From: Strongyloides papillosus
Taxonomy: Eukaryota; Nematoda; Chromadorea; Rhabditida; Strongyloididae
Assembly (NCBI GenBank): GCA_005656395.1
Contig: SRSI01000079.1
Location: forward strand, 2,474,623 to 2,538,622
Direction: 5' to 3'
DNA length: 64,000 bases
The notes beneath the pieces were generated by a model. The model saw only the letters and a program-made list of their open reading frames with translations. It was not told the origin of the DNA and did no database searches. The position numbers and the translations under genes were made by a program. Shown here piece by piece: positions 1 through 9,341 of the stretch (positions are counted from its first letter, which is position 1; each line of letters begins with the position of its first letter).

Positions 1-2130
1 GGAGTAACATTATCTCAAACTGGATATTCAGTTGGAGCTGGAAGAGTAGAAAAACTATTAGCTATGAAAGTACCAGAAAATGCATCTCAACTAAAGTCAT
101 TTTTGGGCCTTTGTAATACAATGATAAAACATGTTAAGAACTTGGCGAAATATAAGAGAACTTTAGAAGTAAAGTTAAATGGTATAAGAACAAAGAAGGA
201 GGCATACAAATTTGAGAAATTTAATGAAAAAGAAATTGAAATGTTTAATCAACTAAAAAATGTGATAGCTAACCAGATGATAGAAAATTGTTTGGTAGAT
301 GTAAAAGAAATAATTGAATACAGAATTCAATCAGATGCTTCAGCAGAAGCAATTGGATCAATGTTAGAAGGGAAAATAAGAACTAAAGAGGGAATGAAAT
401 GGTTACCACTGGAATGTCATAGTAAATGTTTCCAAGGAAGCCAGAAGAAATGGCCAATACAACATAAAGAAGCATATGGTTTGTATGATGCGGTAAAAAG
501 ATGGTTTGGACGAATAATAGGAGTAAAAACAACATTATTGACAGATCATGAAAGTTTAACAAAAGTTTTTTCTCCTGGACCTAATGGTTTAGCAAATAAG
601 ACTTATAGTGCAAGAATTTGGAGATGGGCACAAAGTTTGCTAAGTGTGGGCACGTTAGAAATATCATATAAAGGACAAAAATCTGTTGCTTTTGCAGATT
701 GTTTATCCAGACTCACAGATGCTCAATTTTTAGGAGACGAAGAAGATGAAACAATTGCAGCAAACCATATAAATTTTTTGGAAAACAGAACTTTTACATT
801 AAAAGAAGTGAGAGACTTAGGTAAAGAAGACGTGGAATACCAAGAGTGGCTCAACAGTATCAAAAATGGAAAAGTTCCTGAATGTTTTAAGAAGCAGGAA
901 GATGTTCACGTAGAAGGAAATGTTATAAAAATTGGATATAAAACGGTACTGCCGTTTGATTTGCAAAAAGAAGTGTTGAAAATAGCTCATGAAAGCCATA
1001 TGGGAAAAAAAGGTCTAAAATATAGACTGGATAAAGAATTCTGGTGGCCACAGATGAGTAAGGACATTCACGAAACGTGTGAAAAGTGTAAAGAATGCAT
1101 CAAATATATGAGGGCACCAAATAAGAAAGAAAAAGAGTGGGAAAAAGCAAGTTATTTTCTTCAGAGAGTTCATGAAGATCAAGGACAATTTTGGAACACA
1201 AGATGTAATTTCCTGGTAATGAGGGATTCATATACGGGATATGTTCAAGCAAAAATTGTGCAGAATGAGAGACCAGAAGAATTTATAAATTTTATTGAAG
1301 AGATAGAGAAATACATGGGTAACATAACAAGTATTGTAACTGATCAACAGAGGAGTATGGTATCAACTGAAGTAAAAAAGAAGTTTGCAAACAAACAGTT
1401 CTTAGTAGTTGGAACAGAAGTTCACAAAAGTAATGGACTAGCTGAAGGTATTGTTAGAGAAATTAAGAAAAGAGCTAGAAAAATGGATTTTTCATCAGCG
1501 ATTAAGCATAATCAAATGAAAATTTTAAGTAAAATAGTTGAAAATATCAATAAAGTTCCATGTGGTGAGAATGTAAAATCGCCAAATGAAATGATTTTTC
1601 AAGAAAATGTTAACAAAGATAGAATTTTACTACAAATTGTGACGACTGAAAAACTATCAAAATATATTGTTGGTGAAAAGATATTGTTTAAATTGTCTAG
1701 AATGGAATGTTTTGAAAAAGGTATTGTAATAGAAAATATAGGATCACAAATATGCAAAGTTAAAAGAATATCAAACAATAGAGAGTACATTATCCATAAT
1801 GATTCTATTAGGAAAGATAATCGACAAGTTAAAAATAAGGATAAAGACAATTTCATGTGGGATCTGTTATCTGAAGAGAGAGAGGAGAATAGGCATGAAA
1901 ATAGAAATGAAAATCTGGAAAATGTTAGTGAGATTGATCAACTAGATAAACAAATAGAGAACCAACTTAGAAAAATAGAAGCTAAGGAGAATAATGATAA
2001 GATGTCGAGAATCAAATACAAAAATCCAAAACTTCCATCGACTATGTTAAATATGTCTTTAAGAAATCAAAAACAAGCTAACCCTTTATCAATGTCTTCA
2101 AGAACGTACTCTAAGCCTTGGAGAACCTAG
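1..2130 (+). CDS. Ty3/gypsy-type pol, 3' part (RT thumb, RNase H, integrase)
   Basis: The reading frame is open from base 1, so this is the C-terminal part of a Pol polyprotein that starts outside the window; the first ATG at 64 is not the real start. The first ~45 codons look like the reverse-transcriptase thumb/connection, ending in SFLGLCN. RNase H follows (IQSDASAEAIGSML, then LLTDHESLTKVF). Integrase has an HHCC zinc finger (HESHMG...CEKCKECI, about nt 990-1100), then a D-D-E core: D in VHEDQGQFW, D in IVTDQQRSM, E in SNGLAEGIVREIKK. The ~170-residue C-terminal tail is charged, with no chromodomain visible. No internal stop or frameshift interrupts these 710 codons, so the protein was intact until recently. 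The stop abuts a polypurine tract, as expected at the 3' end of an LTR element. Confidence 0.88.
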   Translation, partial: GVTLSQTGYSVGAGRVEKLLAMKVPENASQLKSFLGLCNTMIKHVKNLAKYKRTLEVKLNGIRTKKEAYKFEKFNEKEIEMFNQLKNVIANQMIENCLVDVKEIIEYRIQSDASAEAIGSMLEGKIRTKEGMKWLPLECHSKCFQGSQKKWPIQHKEAYGLYDAVKRWFGRIIGVKTTLLTDHESLTKVFSPGPNGLANKTYSARIWRWAQSLLSVGTLEISYKGQKSVAFADCLSRLTDAQFLGDEEDETIAANHINFLENRTFTLKEVRDLGKEDVEYQEWLNSIKNGKVPECFKKQEDVHVEGNVIKIGYKTVLPFDLQKEVLKIAHESHMGKKGLKYRLDKEFWWPQMSKDIHETCEKCKECIKYMRAPNKKEKEWEKASYFLQRVHEDQGQFWNTRCNFLVMRDSYTGYVQAKIVQNERPEEFINFIEEIEKYMGNITSIVTDQQRSMVSTEVKKKFANKQFLVVGTEVHKSNGLAEGIVREIKKRARKMDFSSAIKHNQMKILSKIVENINKVPCGENVKSPNEMIFQENVNKDRILLQIVTTEKLSKYIVGEKILFKLSRMECFEKGIVIENIGSQICKVKRISNNREYIIHNDSIRKDNRQVKNKDKDNFMWDLLSEEREENRHENRNENLENVSEIDQLDKQIENQLRKIEAKENNDKMSRIKYKNPKLPSTMLNMSLRNQKQANPLSMSSRTYSKPWRT

Positions 2131-2265
2131 AAGGAGGGAATGATATGGATGACAATGTTTTGATGACATTAATAGTATATAAATAGTCAACTTTATATTG
2201 TTAGTTTAGTTTTTATTATTTTAAATAAACTCTCTTATAATTACTAACTATTAATTCATATTTAT
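2131..2265 (+). repeat. Polypurine tract and probable 3' LTR of the first element
   Basis: Right after the pol stop comes AAGGAGGGAA, a good polypurine tract. It is followed by TGATATGG, a plausible LTR start, then a TATA-like AGTATATAAATAG near 2171 and AATAAA near 2224. The matching 5' LTR lies outside the window, so the 3' boundary is a guess. The LTR would be very short (about 120-130 bp), like the 131-bp and 112-bp LTRs of two other elements here. Confidence 0.5.
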
Positions 2266-2529
2266 CACTATTGAAAATGCATTTTCTAAGATTAAAAACT
2301 GCATTAGATAAAGATTATTAAGAAATAATGAAAATGGAGTTTCATCAGATATAATAATGTCTGAAGTAAATAATATTACATCAACTGATTGTAATAGATA
2401 CTTTAGATACATTACAAAAAATATTACAAATTGTGCTTCTGAACTTCCTTATTGCCATAAATGAAATCAATATTATTAATTTATAAATTTTTAAAATTGT
2501 AAGATTCTTATAGTCTATAACGAAAAGAA

Positions 2530-3960
2530 ATAAAAAAAAAATTTGTCTCTCTCATAACTCTTCTCAAACTTAACCGATTTTTATGAGCAAATAGCCAAAA
2601 AATGTGTTTTTTTCTAACTAAGTGGGGAAAATAGGTCTTAAAAGTTTTTGGGCTATAATTGGCTAAATTATCTTTAAAAAACAGTGTTTTTTTGGCCTTT
2701 TTAGCATAGTTTTGTACAGGGAATAACGTTATTATAAAATATATAAAATACAACGGTATATATGTCATTTGAAAGATCAAATTCCAGAATAGTGCGAAAA
2801 CACAATAATATGAAATTATGTCGAAGATTGGTCGAGTTATGGTCCAAAAAGTGGTGACCATTTTAAAAAAATGATTAAAATATTAAATAGCTATAACTTA
2901 GTCATAACTTAATAAAATTAAATAAAGTAGTATTTGTTATATAGACCTAAATCTAACTTAAAAAACAAGTATCTATCGAAGTTTTTAGCTTAACAAAGAG
3001 AGAAATTATATATATTTGAATGTCAACTTTTTCGCTTTTTTTCCCATTTTTTTGTAAAAATCAATTTTATTCCAGACATAACTCTTCTCAAACCTTATCA
3101 ATTTTTATGGTCAAATAATCATTTTATGTATTTTTTTTCAACTTAGAGGGGAAAAAAAACTTGAAATTTTTGGTTCATTACTGGCCAAGTTATGCTTGAA
3201 AAATATCACTTTTTTAGACACTTTTTTGTATAATTTTGTCTTTCGGATAACGTTTGTAAAAGTAAATGGAATGTTTTGATTTATGACTCATTTGAAAAGT
3301 ACAAGTCAGGAATAAGGGGAAAAAACAGCAGTAGAAAGATTGATAAAGTATTGGCCAAGTTATAGGTCAATAAGTGATGACTGTTTTTTTGGTAAAACTT
3401 AAAAATTTAATTACCTATTACTTAATGGAAACTTTATGAAATTAAGTAAATATGATTTTTTTTTAAATAGATCTTGATCTCGCTTTAAAAATAAAACTAT
3501 TGCGAAGTTTATAGCTTATCTACAAAACTATTTATGCCAATTTAAATGTTATTTCTCTTGCTTTTATCTATTTTTTCTGCAAAAATCAATTTTGTTCCAG
3601 ACATAACTCTTTTTAAACTTGGTCACATTTTACGGTTAAACATTCAATAAATGTATTTTATTCCAACTTAGGGGGGAAAATGTGTCATAAAACATTTGGT
3701 TCACGATTGACTAAGTTATGTTTACAAAAAGCCACTTTTTCGACAACATTTTTGTATAGTTTTTTACGAGAAATAAATCTTTTCAAATTTGATGAAATTT
3801 TATGATTTACGATTCATTTGAAAGATACAACTCATGAATAAGAAGGAAACTTAATATCAAAAAGATTAATAAAAAATGAATCAAGTAATGGATCAAAAGA
3901 TGATGATTATTTTTTTTAGTAAAAATTAAAATTTTCTAATATTATAATTTTATGCAAAGT
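2530..3960 (+). repeat. ~525-bp tandem repeat, three diverged copies
   Basis: The phrase CATAACTCTTCTCAAAC recurs at 2553, 3077 and (diverged) 3602, a spacing of 524-525 bp. A second landmark (CATTTGAAA...AGATTG...GTTATGG) recurs at about 2768, 3289 and 3817, keeping the same period. The third copy is truncated near 3960. There is no coding content; frames in this stretch are chance. Two inverted, broken copies lie at 42.07-42.52 kb and 43.10-43.49 kb, so this is a dispersed family as well as a local tandem. From 3960 to 4271 I see only AT-rich sequence. Confidence 0.75.
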
Positions 3961-4271
3961 TGTTTAAAGAAAATAAAACTAAATTTAGTACGTAGAACGA
4001 AGTTTTACATAAAATATAAAAACAATAACAAAGTTTGTACCTTAAAAACGAAAGAAGTTATTTTTAGGTATTAATTTTTTTTTGATTTATTTTCATTTAT
4101 ATATTCGTAAAATTAAGGTAAACATATAGATAATAAAAATAGTAACATTTAATTGTTTATACAAATTTAAAAAAAATAATAAAAAATCACTTAAATATTT
4201 ATAATGATTCAAATTTTTGTTCATCTTTTGGATATAAAATTATTTTTGCTAGGTAAATGTTTTGTTTAACT

Positions 4272-4402
4272 AGTAATAAAATTTTATTAAGTGGTGTCAC
4301 CCACATAATTTAACACGTATAAATATTAAAATTATATTCAAATTTCACAATAATAATATTTATATTTAATTTATAATAATAAAATATTATAATTTGATTA
4401 CA
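4272..4402 (-). repeat. 3' LTR of the gag-protease element
   Basis: 131-bp direct repeat matching 6595-6725 with about one difference (AATAATAAAAT versus AATAATCAAAT). On the minus strand it starts TGTAATCAAAT, directly after a purine-rich AAGGGAGA. Confidence 0.85.
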
Positions 4403-4411
4403 TCTCCCTTA

Positions 4412-6523
4412 TTAACCAATACCAACGATTTCCTTTGCATGGCGTTTCAGAAGTCTATCTTTGTTTTTTCCAACTTTCAAATTAACGTAGGGCGATTTTA
4501 CTTCAGTAATCGCACGAACTTGTGGTGTTTCAGACCTTATTTGATTTATAACTGTCTCTTTCATCTTTACTTTTTGCTTAGTGCGAAATTTCTTCTCCAA
4601 AGATGTAGGAATTTCTTGCAATGTTTTCAATCCTTTATAATACTCACGGCGAGTTTTTCCATTTTTACTTTGTCTCTTCAAAGCATAATCATTCTTAACA
4701 TAAATGTCATCTCCATCTTCTGAAATTCTTTTTATCTTCTCAGATACCTCTCCCCTATTATCCACATCGATTGTTTTTGATATGTTCAACTTTGTTGAAA
4801 TACAATGTTTTACACTATATTTGTCAACAGGTGCTGGTTTCGGTATTTCTCTTTGATTAAACTGAAACTTTGACACTTGAACAACACATGGCTTTACATC
4901 GTCACATGATACTGTTGGACGTATTGGAATCATGGACTCTCCTGATTTATTTCTTTCACACATCGTCTTCAATCTGTTCCAATCATTGTAACTTACTCCA
5001 TGATACAACCTTCCTCCAATAGTCATCTTGTTCTGACCATGATGCACTGCTACTTTTTTCATGTCCAGAAAATCAGTACCTAACGTGATCCCATAGCGTT
5101 CATCCTTCCTTCTTGTGGTTTCAACACACACCTTTAAGTCAACATCAAATCCTCCTTGAATTGGCATAAGTTTTACTTGATGTCCCTTCTTGAATGTTCC
5201 TTCTATGTTTCCTGCTAAGCCTACCTTAACTTCATCAAGATCATCTACTTTCCATCCCATAGCTTCTGCTAGATTGTAGGTGACTGATGTCTTGTTGGCT
5301 CCTCCGTCGATTAATGCCAAAATAGAAATATAATTGTTGTTCAACTCCTTTTCACTTTTGATCAACACGGGTAAAGTTACATCTTCACCGATTTCATCAA
5401 CTTTAATTCTGTTCATCAATATTAATTTCATTCTCTCATCAAGATCTATTGGTTCCACGTAATTCAACTTTGGCTCCTCTTCAACCTTCTTAACTTCACA
5501 TAGCTTGGACTGAATGCAAGGTTCTTCCTTTCGTTTCTTCGAACATTCATATCTCTTATGTCCCTGTTCACCACATTCAAAGCATGATGGGACGTTTCTG
5601 ACCTTGTTCTTCTCATTATATTGCTTCCCAAAATAATTCTCATGGCGGTTATGGCTTCCACTGACTTCCTTTCACTGAAGACCTCGTTCCTTCTTCCTCT
5701 TGAAGTGATCATTGGTTGATACAAGTGCTGATATCAACTCCGAAGGTGATCTCCATTCTTGACTTGTGGCTTTGTTCCATAACGTATCCCAATCTTCAAC
5801 TTCTCTCTCAATGCGGTTACATTGTGCTTCTACGATCGCTTCTTCAGATGCATTTGGTTGCGATTTCCTTACCAACTCAGCTAATTTCTTCAACTGCTCC
5901 TCAAACTTAGGTGCCATTGGATCCACTTTGAAATTCTTCAACCTTGATTTGATGGTTGATCTTGCCAATTGTCCATCATAGCGATCCTTAAGGAAGTCAC
6001 AAATGTCTTTGTACGTAGACTCCGGTTTTCTCTCCGTTTCTTTTTCAATACACATTACGATTTCATCACATACCAGTGTCATCAGTACCAATATTTTCTC
6101 TTCTTCAACTGTCTTCTGAAGCGTCATTGCTCTTCCCAAGCGATTCAACCATGGTTCGATGTCTTCACTAACATCCTCAAACATTTTCATCTTTCCTATG
6201 TAGTCCGGCATCTCTTCAATTGCTTTTACTATCACAGATGCGGTCTTTTCAATTTTCAACACAACTTCCACGTCACTCAATTTCTCTTTATTATCACCAA
6301 AGTATTTCACTATCACTGGTTTCTCAAGTCCCAGTGTTTTAATCAACGAATCCTTTACAGCGGCGGCTCTTTTCTTCTCACTTAAACTAGCAAACGGAGT
6401 AAGTTCTTCCAAAACTTCTTCTCCAAGATCCTCGTATCCGATAGCTGTCTGCAGCTCCTCTAGCACAGCTTCTACAACTCCTTTGATTTCCTGTCTCTGC
6501 ACAGAACTTGACCAATCTGACAT
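4412..6523 (-). pseudogene. gag-protease ORF with a single in-frame TGA
   Basis: Minus-strand reading frame starting with an ATG at 6523. Residues 1-283 are a helical, acidic Gag-like protein without recognisable motifs. It stops at CAG-TGA just after residue 283 (stop near 5672), then continues in the same frame without interruption: first a CCHC zinc knuckle CFECGEQGHKRYEC (about 5540-5585), then a retroviral-type aspartic protease with ALIDGGANKTSV (D-G-G in place of D-T-G) near 5300, then a basic tail to 4412. The same frame on both sides means the TGA is either one mutation or a readthrough stop, as in gammaretroviral gag-pol, though here it precedes the zinc knuckle. The protein fills the space between the LTRs; no RT is encoded. 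Confidence 0.75.
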
Positions 6524-6594
6524 ACAAAACCCGTCAGACCTTTATGTACTCTTCTTGTTCCCTCGCCCTCCAGTAATAGAGCTTCTTGAAGAAG

Positions 6595-6725
6595 AGTAAT
6601 AAAATTTTATTAAGTGGTGTCACCCACATAATTTAACACGTATAAATATTAAAATTATATTCAAATTTCACAATAATAATATTTATATTTAATTTATAAT
6701 AATCAAATATTATAATTTGATTACA
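6595..6725 (-). repeat. 5' LTR of the gag-protease element
   Basis: 131-bp copy of 4272-4402. On the minus strand it lies upstream of the Gag start at 6523, as a 5' LTR should. 6731-7083 beyond it holds no gene; a small GC-richer patch at 6925-6970 is unexplained. Confidence 0.85.
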
Positions 6726-7083
6726 AACTAAACACTTCCAATAAATGTAAACGTCATTAAATAATTCTCAAACTCAAAAATATTTCATAATGTATAAATA
6801 CATTATAACAATGTATTTTTGGTTATTTTATTTCTCCAGAAATATGTAACTCAATAGAAAAATTTTTTTATACACTCACTTTGACTAATAATTTAGTATA
6901 AAAATGCTTTAAAAAAAATATGCTCTGCGGACTAGCCTTGACCAGCCGAAGGCGGGTCTAAAGCTGGTTTTTTAAAATGTTATATATAATTTTATATTAA
7001 TATACAATATTTTAGTTAAACATATTTTATAACCAAGAAAATTAAAATTTATCTTTAAAAAGATTAGAATTGTACATCCAAAA

Positions 7084-8165
7084 AGATTGTAAATAGTTTC
7101 CAAGGTGTTGAAATTGAATAAAAAAATGTTGAATTTGAATAATAAAATGTTGAAATTGAATAGTAAAATGTTGAATTTATTAGGTTGGTGCATAAATAAT
7201 GGCCGCGGAGAGAAAAAATGAATTAAGACAATATTTCTTCAAGTTTATGTTAAGTAATTAATCAAAAATATATTCGTTAGAATCTACACATTTTTCTCAA
7301 CATTCTAACAGCTTTGGAATCTCCGTTTTTTAAGATTCAGGACTTTTTAATGAAAGTCACTGAAATCGCTTTCCTCCGACACCTGATTCTTAAACAATTT
7401 ATCCTGGAAAAATACATCAAAATGCTCAAACAAATAGAAAATTGTAAGAAAGAGATCAGGGGAGTACGTAGGGTGAGATAGAGCCCCATATTTCAATTCA
7501 CCAAATTTTTTTAAAACTAGTTTTGAAAAATGGCATCTTATCTTGTCATTCTATAATATTGGGTTATTCCTATTTTTATAGTCGGATGATTTTCTTTAGT
7601 TTTCCATTAATTTTCTCAAGCTTCTGTCAATATATTTTAACTCTCTTAATAACTGCTTTAGATTTAGCTCGACAATCTTCCATTAATTCTGAGTATTGGT
7701 AGTAAAGAGTACTTTTTTACCCTCTTCATTATTGAGGTCAAAATTAACCCCTTGAAATTTTTCAAACCACCGACGCAAATAGCGTTAAGAAGTTGACCCT
7801 TTCCCCTATGCATTCACTTTATTTCGATGTGCTTCAACTCTATTACATATAAGTTTGAACTCATGCAAGAAAATTACCTGTAATTCCCTTTTTGACAACA
7901 TCTTTAAGATTGGACATAACTTTTTTTAAAATTAATTTTTAAATCGAGGTAATATGTAAAATATTATCATGGCAAGTCCCCCTACATTTCTACATAAAGA
8001 TTGTTTTAATATGAATTTATTTATTTTAATTTTTTACAATGAAAAGTTGTAGTGAGTATTTGCGGCCATTATTTATGCACCAACCTAATAGTTGAAAAAA
8101 TGTTGAATTTGAATGGTAAAATGTTGAAATTGGTTGAGAAATTGTTGAAATTGACCGGAAAATGG
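7084..8165. repeat. 21-bp minisatellite split by a mariner
   Basis: On both sides of the mariner (7084-7179 and 8089-8165) the sequence is made of diverged units close to AATGTTGAAATTGAATAGTAA, about four to five per side. The array was continuous before the mariner inserted. Confidence 0.75.
7180..8088. mobile_element. Degenerate mariner element (909 bp)
   Basis: The ends TTAGGTTGGTGCATAAAT and its inverted match at the right are mariner terminal repeats, flanked by TA duplications (7178-7179 and 8089-8090). At 909 bp it is shorter than a full mariner (~1.3 kb) and contains no long ORF; remnants of a transposase-like frame seem to read on the minus strand. It is an inactive copy with internal deletions. 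Confidence 0.85.
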
Positions 8166-8854
8166 TATAAAATAGACTAAATTTTAAAATAACCGCTGTC
8201 TGTCAAATATAAATATTTTTGAAAACAATAATATTCAGAAAATTAAAAATACATGAATTTTGACAGAATATATTTTTTACGCTTTTAATATAATAATTTA
8301 CAATTTAAGTATTTTTTTTACTATTTAAAAAATAATAACATATTTAAAAACAAAAATGAGTATATTTTAAAAACAAAATTATACGTCTAAGAAAAATTTA
8401 AGTAAAAATAAAAGGTATTTATAATTGTGGTTTTTTTGTTTTCGTATTTGTTAGTTTACTTTTTAAGAATATTCCATTTTATAAATTTTGTTGTTACATA
8501 AAATTATATTTTATGATTTTGTGTTAAAGGTAATTTTGATTTTATTATTTAATAAACTTTATTATATTAATTGTTTTATCATGTTTTGCTATTTTTTGTA
8601 TTATCGTAATAAATTTATTATTAATACATTTTTCAAAAAGTATAAATAAGAATTTTAAAAGCAATTAAACGATTTTATATGATATATTTCATTAAATTGC
8701 TATCCATTATCATATTTAGAATACATCTACATGACTTATTAAATAATTTACAGCCAACAACAATTAAAAACATTCAAGAAAAATAAATAAAAATTGGTGA
8801 AAATTGATAATATTTAAATAATAACTTGTAGAGAAATAGATCACTCCAGGCATA
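8166..8854. other. AT-rich spacer, possible old repeat upstream of tRNA-Val
   Basis: No gene seen. The stretch from about 8205 (AAATATAAATATTTTTGA and onward) resembles 24665-25600, which also lies upstream of a tRNA gene, but in such AT-rich DNA the match could be chance. Confidence 0.35.
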
Positions 8855-8928
8855 GATTTCGTGGTGTAGTCGGTTATCACATCTGTCTAACACACAGAAG
8901 GTCGGCGGTTCGAATCCGCCCGAAGTCA
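8855..8928 (+). tRNA. tRNA-Val (anticodon AAC)
   Basis: A 74-nt cloverleaf: acceptor GATTTCG/CGAAGTC (one G-T pair), D-arm GTGTAGTCGGTTATCAC, anticodon stem TCTGT/ACAGA with loop CTAACAC, T-arm GGCGG-TTCGAAT-CCGCC. CCA is not encoded. A short T-run follows as a pol III terminator. It faces the interrupted tRNA-Val-TAC tail to tail, about 110 bp away. Confidence 0.95.
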
Positions 8929-9040
8929 TTTCTTTTGATAAATTGTTAAATTTATTTTGTTGTAAAACAAATTAGTTTTTCAAATTCATTTTTTTGAGGT
9001 AAAAATTGTTTGATTTTTGAATAAAATATCTCAAAAAAGC

Positions 9041-9093
9041 TGGCCATAGCCGGGTTCGAACCGGCGACCTTCTGCGTGTAAAGCAGACGTGAT
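9041..9093 (-). pseudogene. tRNA-Val (TAC), 3' part, cut by a transposon
   Basis: Reads on the minus strand as anticodon stem-loop (TCTGC-TTTACAC-GCAGA), T-arm and acceptor 3' strand TATGGCC plus discriminator A. The 5' part (GGTCGTA, D-arm) lies at 21495-21524. AGACGTGAT is present at both break points (9085-9093 and 21495-21503), a 9-bp duplication. Removing the insert and one duplicate gives a normal tRNA-Val, so this gene is certainly disrupted. Confidence 0.92.
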
Positions 9094-9341
9094 GGGTACA
9101 CGTCAATCTTTCAAAAATTTTTGTCAAAAAACGCAATCTAGACGATTGTGTGATTTTTGACAAAAAATGCAATCTAGGATTTTATATAATAGTAATATAT
9201 ATGTATATTATATACTACCATTATACAAAATACCAAATTGCCCCAGCCTCAGTAACTAAAACTGAAACTGGGTTTTATAAACCAACGACATAGTAAAAGT
9301 ACCTACCCCACACCTATTTCATTCACTTATAATTTTTATGT

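Larger units (their letters stand above)
4272..6725 (-). mobile_element. Compact LTR element encoding only Gag and protease
   Basis: Two 131-bp direct repeats (4272-4402 and 6595-6725) that differ at about one base flank a minus-strand gag-protease region. The host sequence AACTA (4268-4272 and 6726-6730) reads as a 4-5-bp target duplication that overlaps the LTR edge by one base. Next to the 3' LTR on the minus strand is AAGGGAGA, a polypurine tract. There is no reverse transcriptase, RNase H or integrase, so movement would need another element's Pol. A primer-binding site is not obvious; a TGG-initiated stretch lies about 30 nt inside the 5' LTR edge. The near-identical LTRs point to a fairly recent insertion. 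Confidence 0.85.

Noticed and set aside
2508..2861. 117-codon minus-strand ORF
   Set aside because: It lies wholly within copy 1 of the 525-bp repeat, is not preserved in the other copies and is Phe/Tyr-rich.
8972..9172. 66-codon minus-strand ORF
   Set aside because: It runs through the tRNA-Val 3' half and the end of the inserted element; a chance frame.
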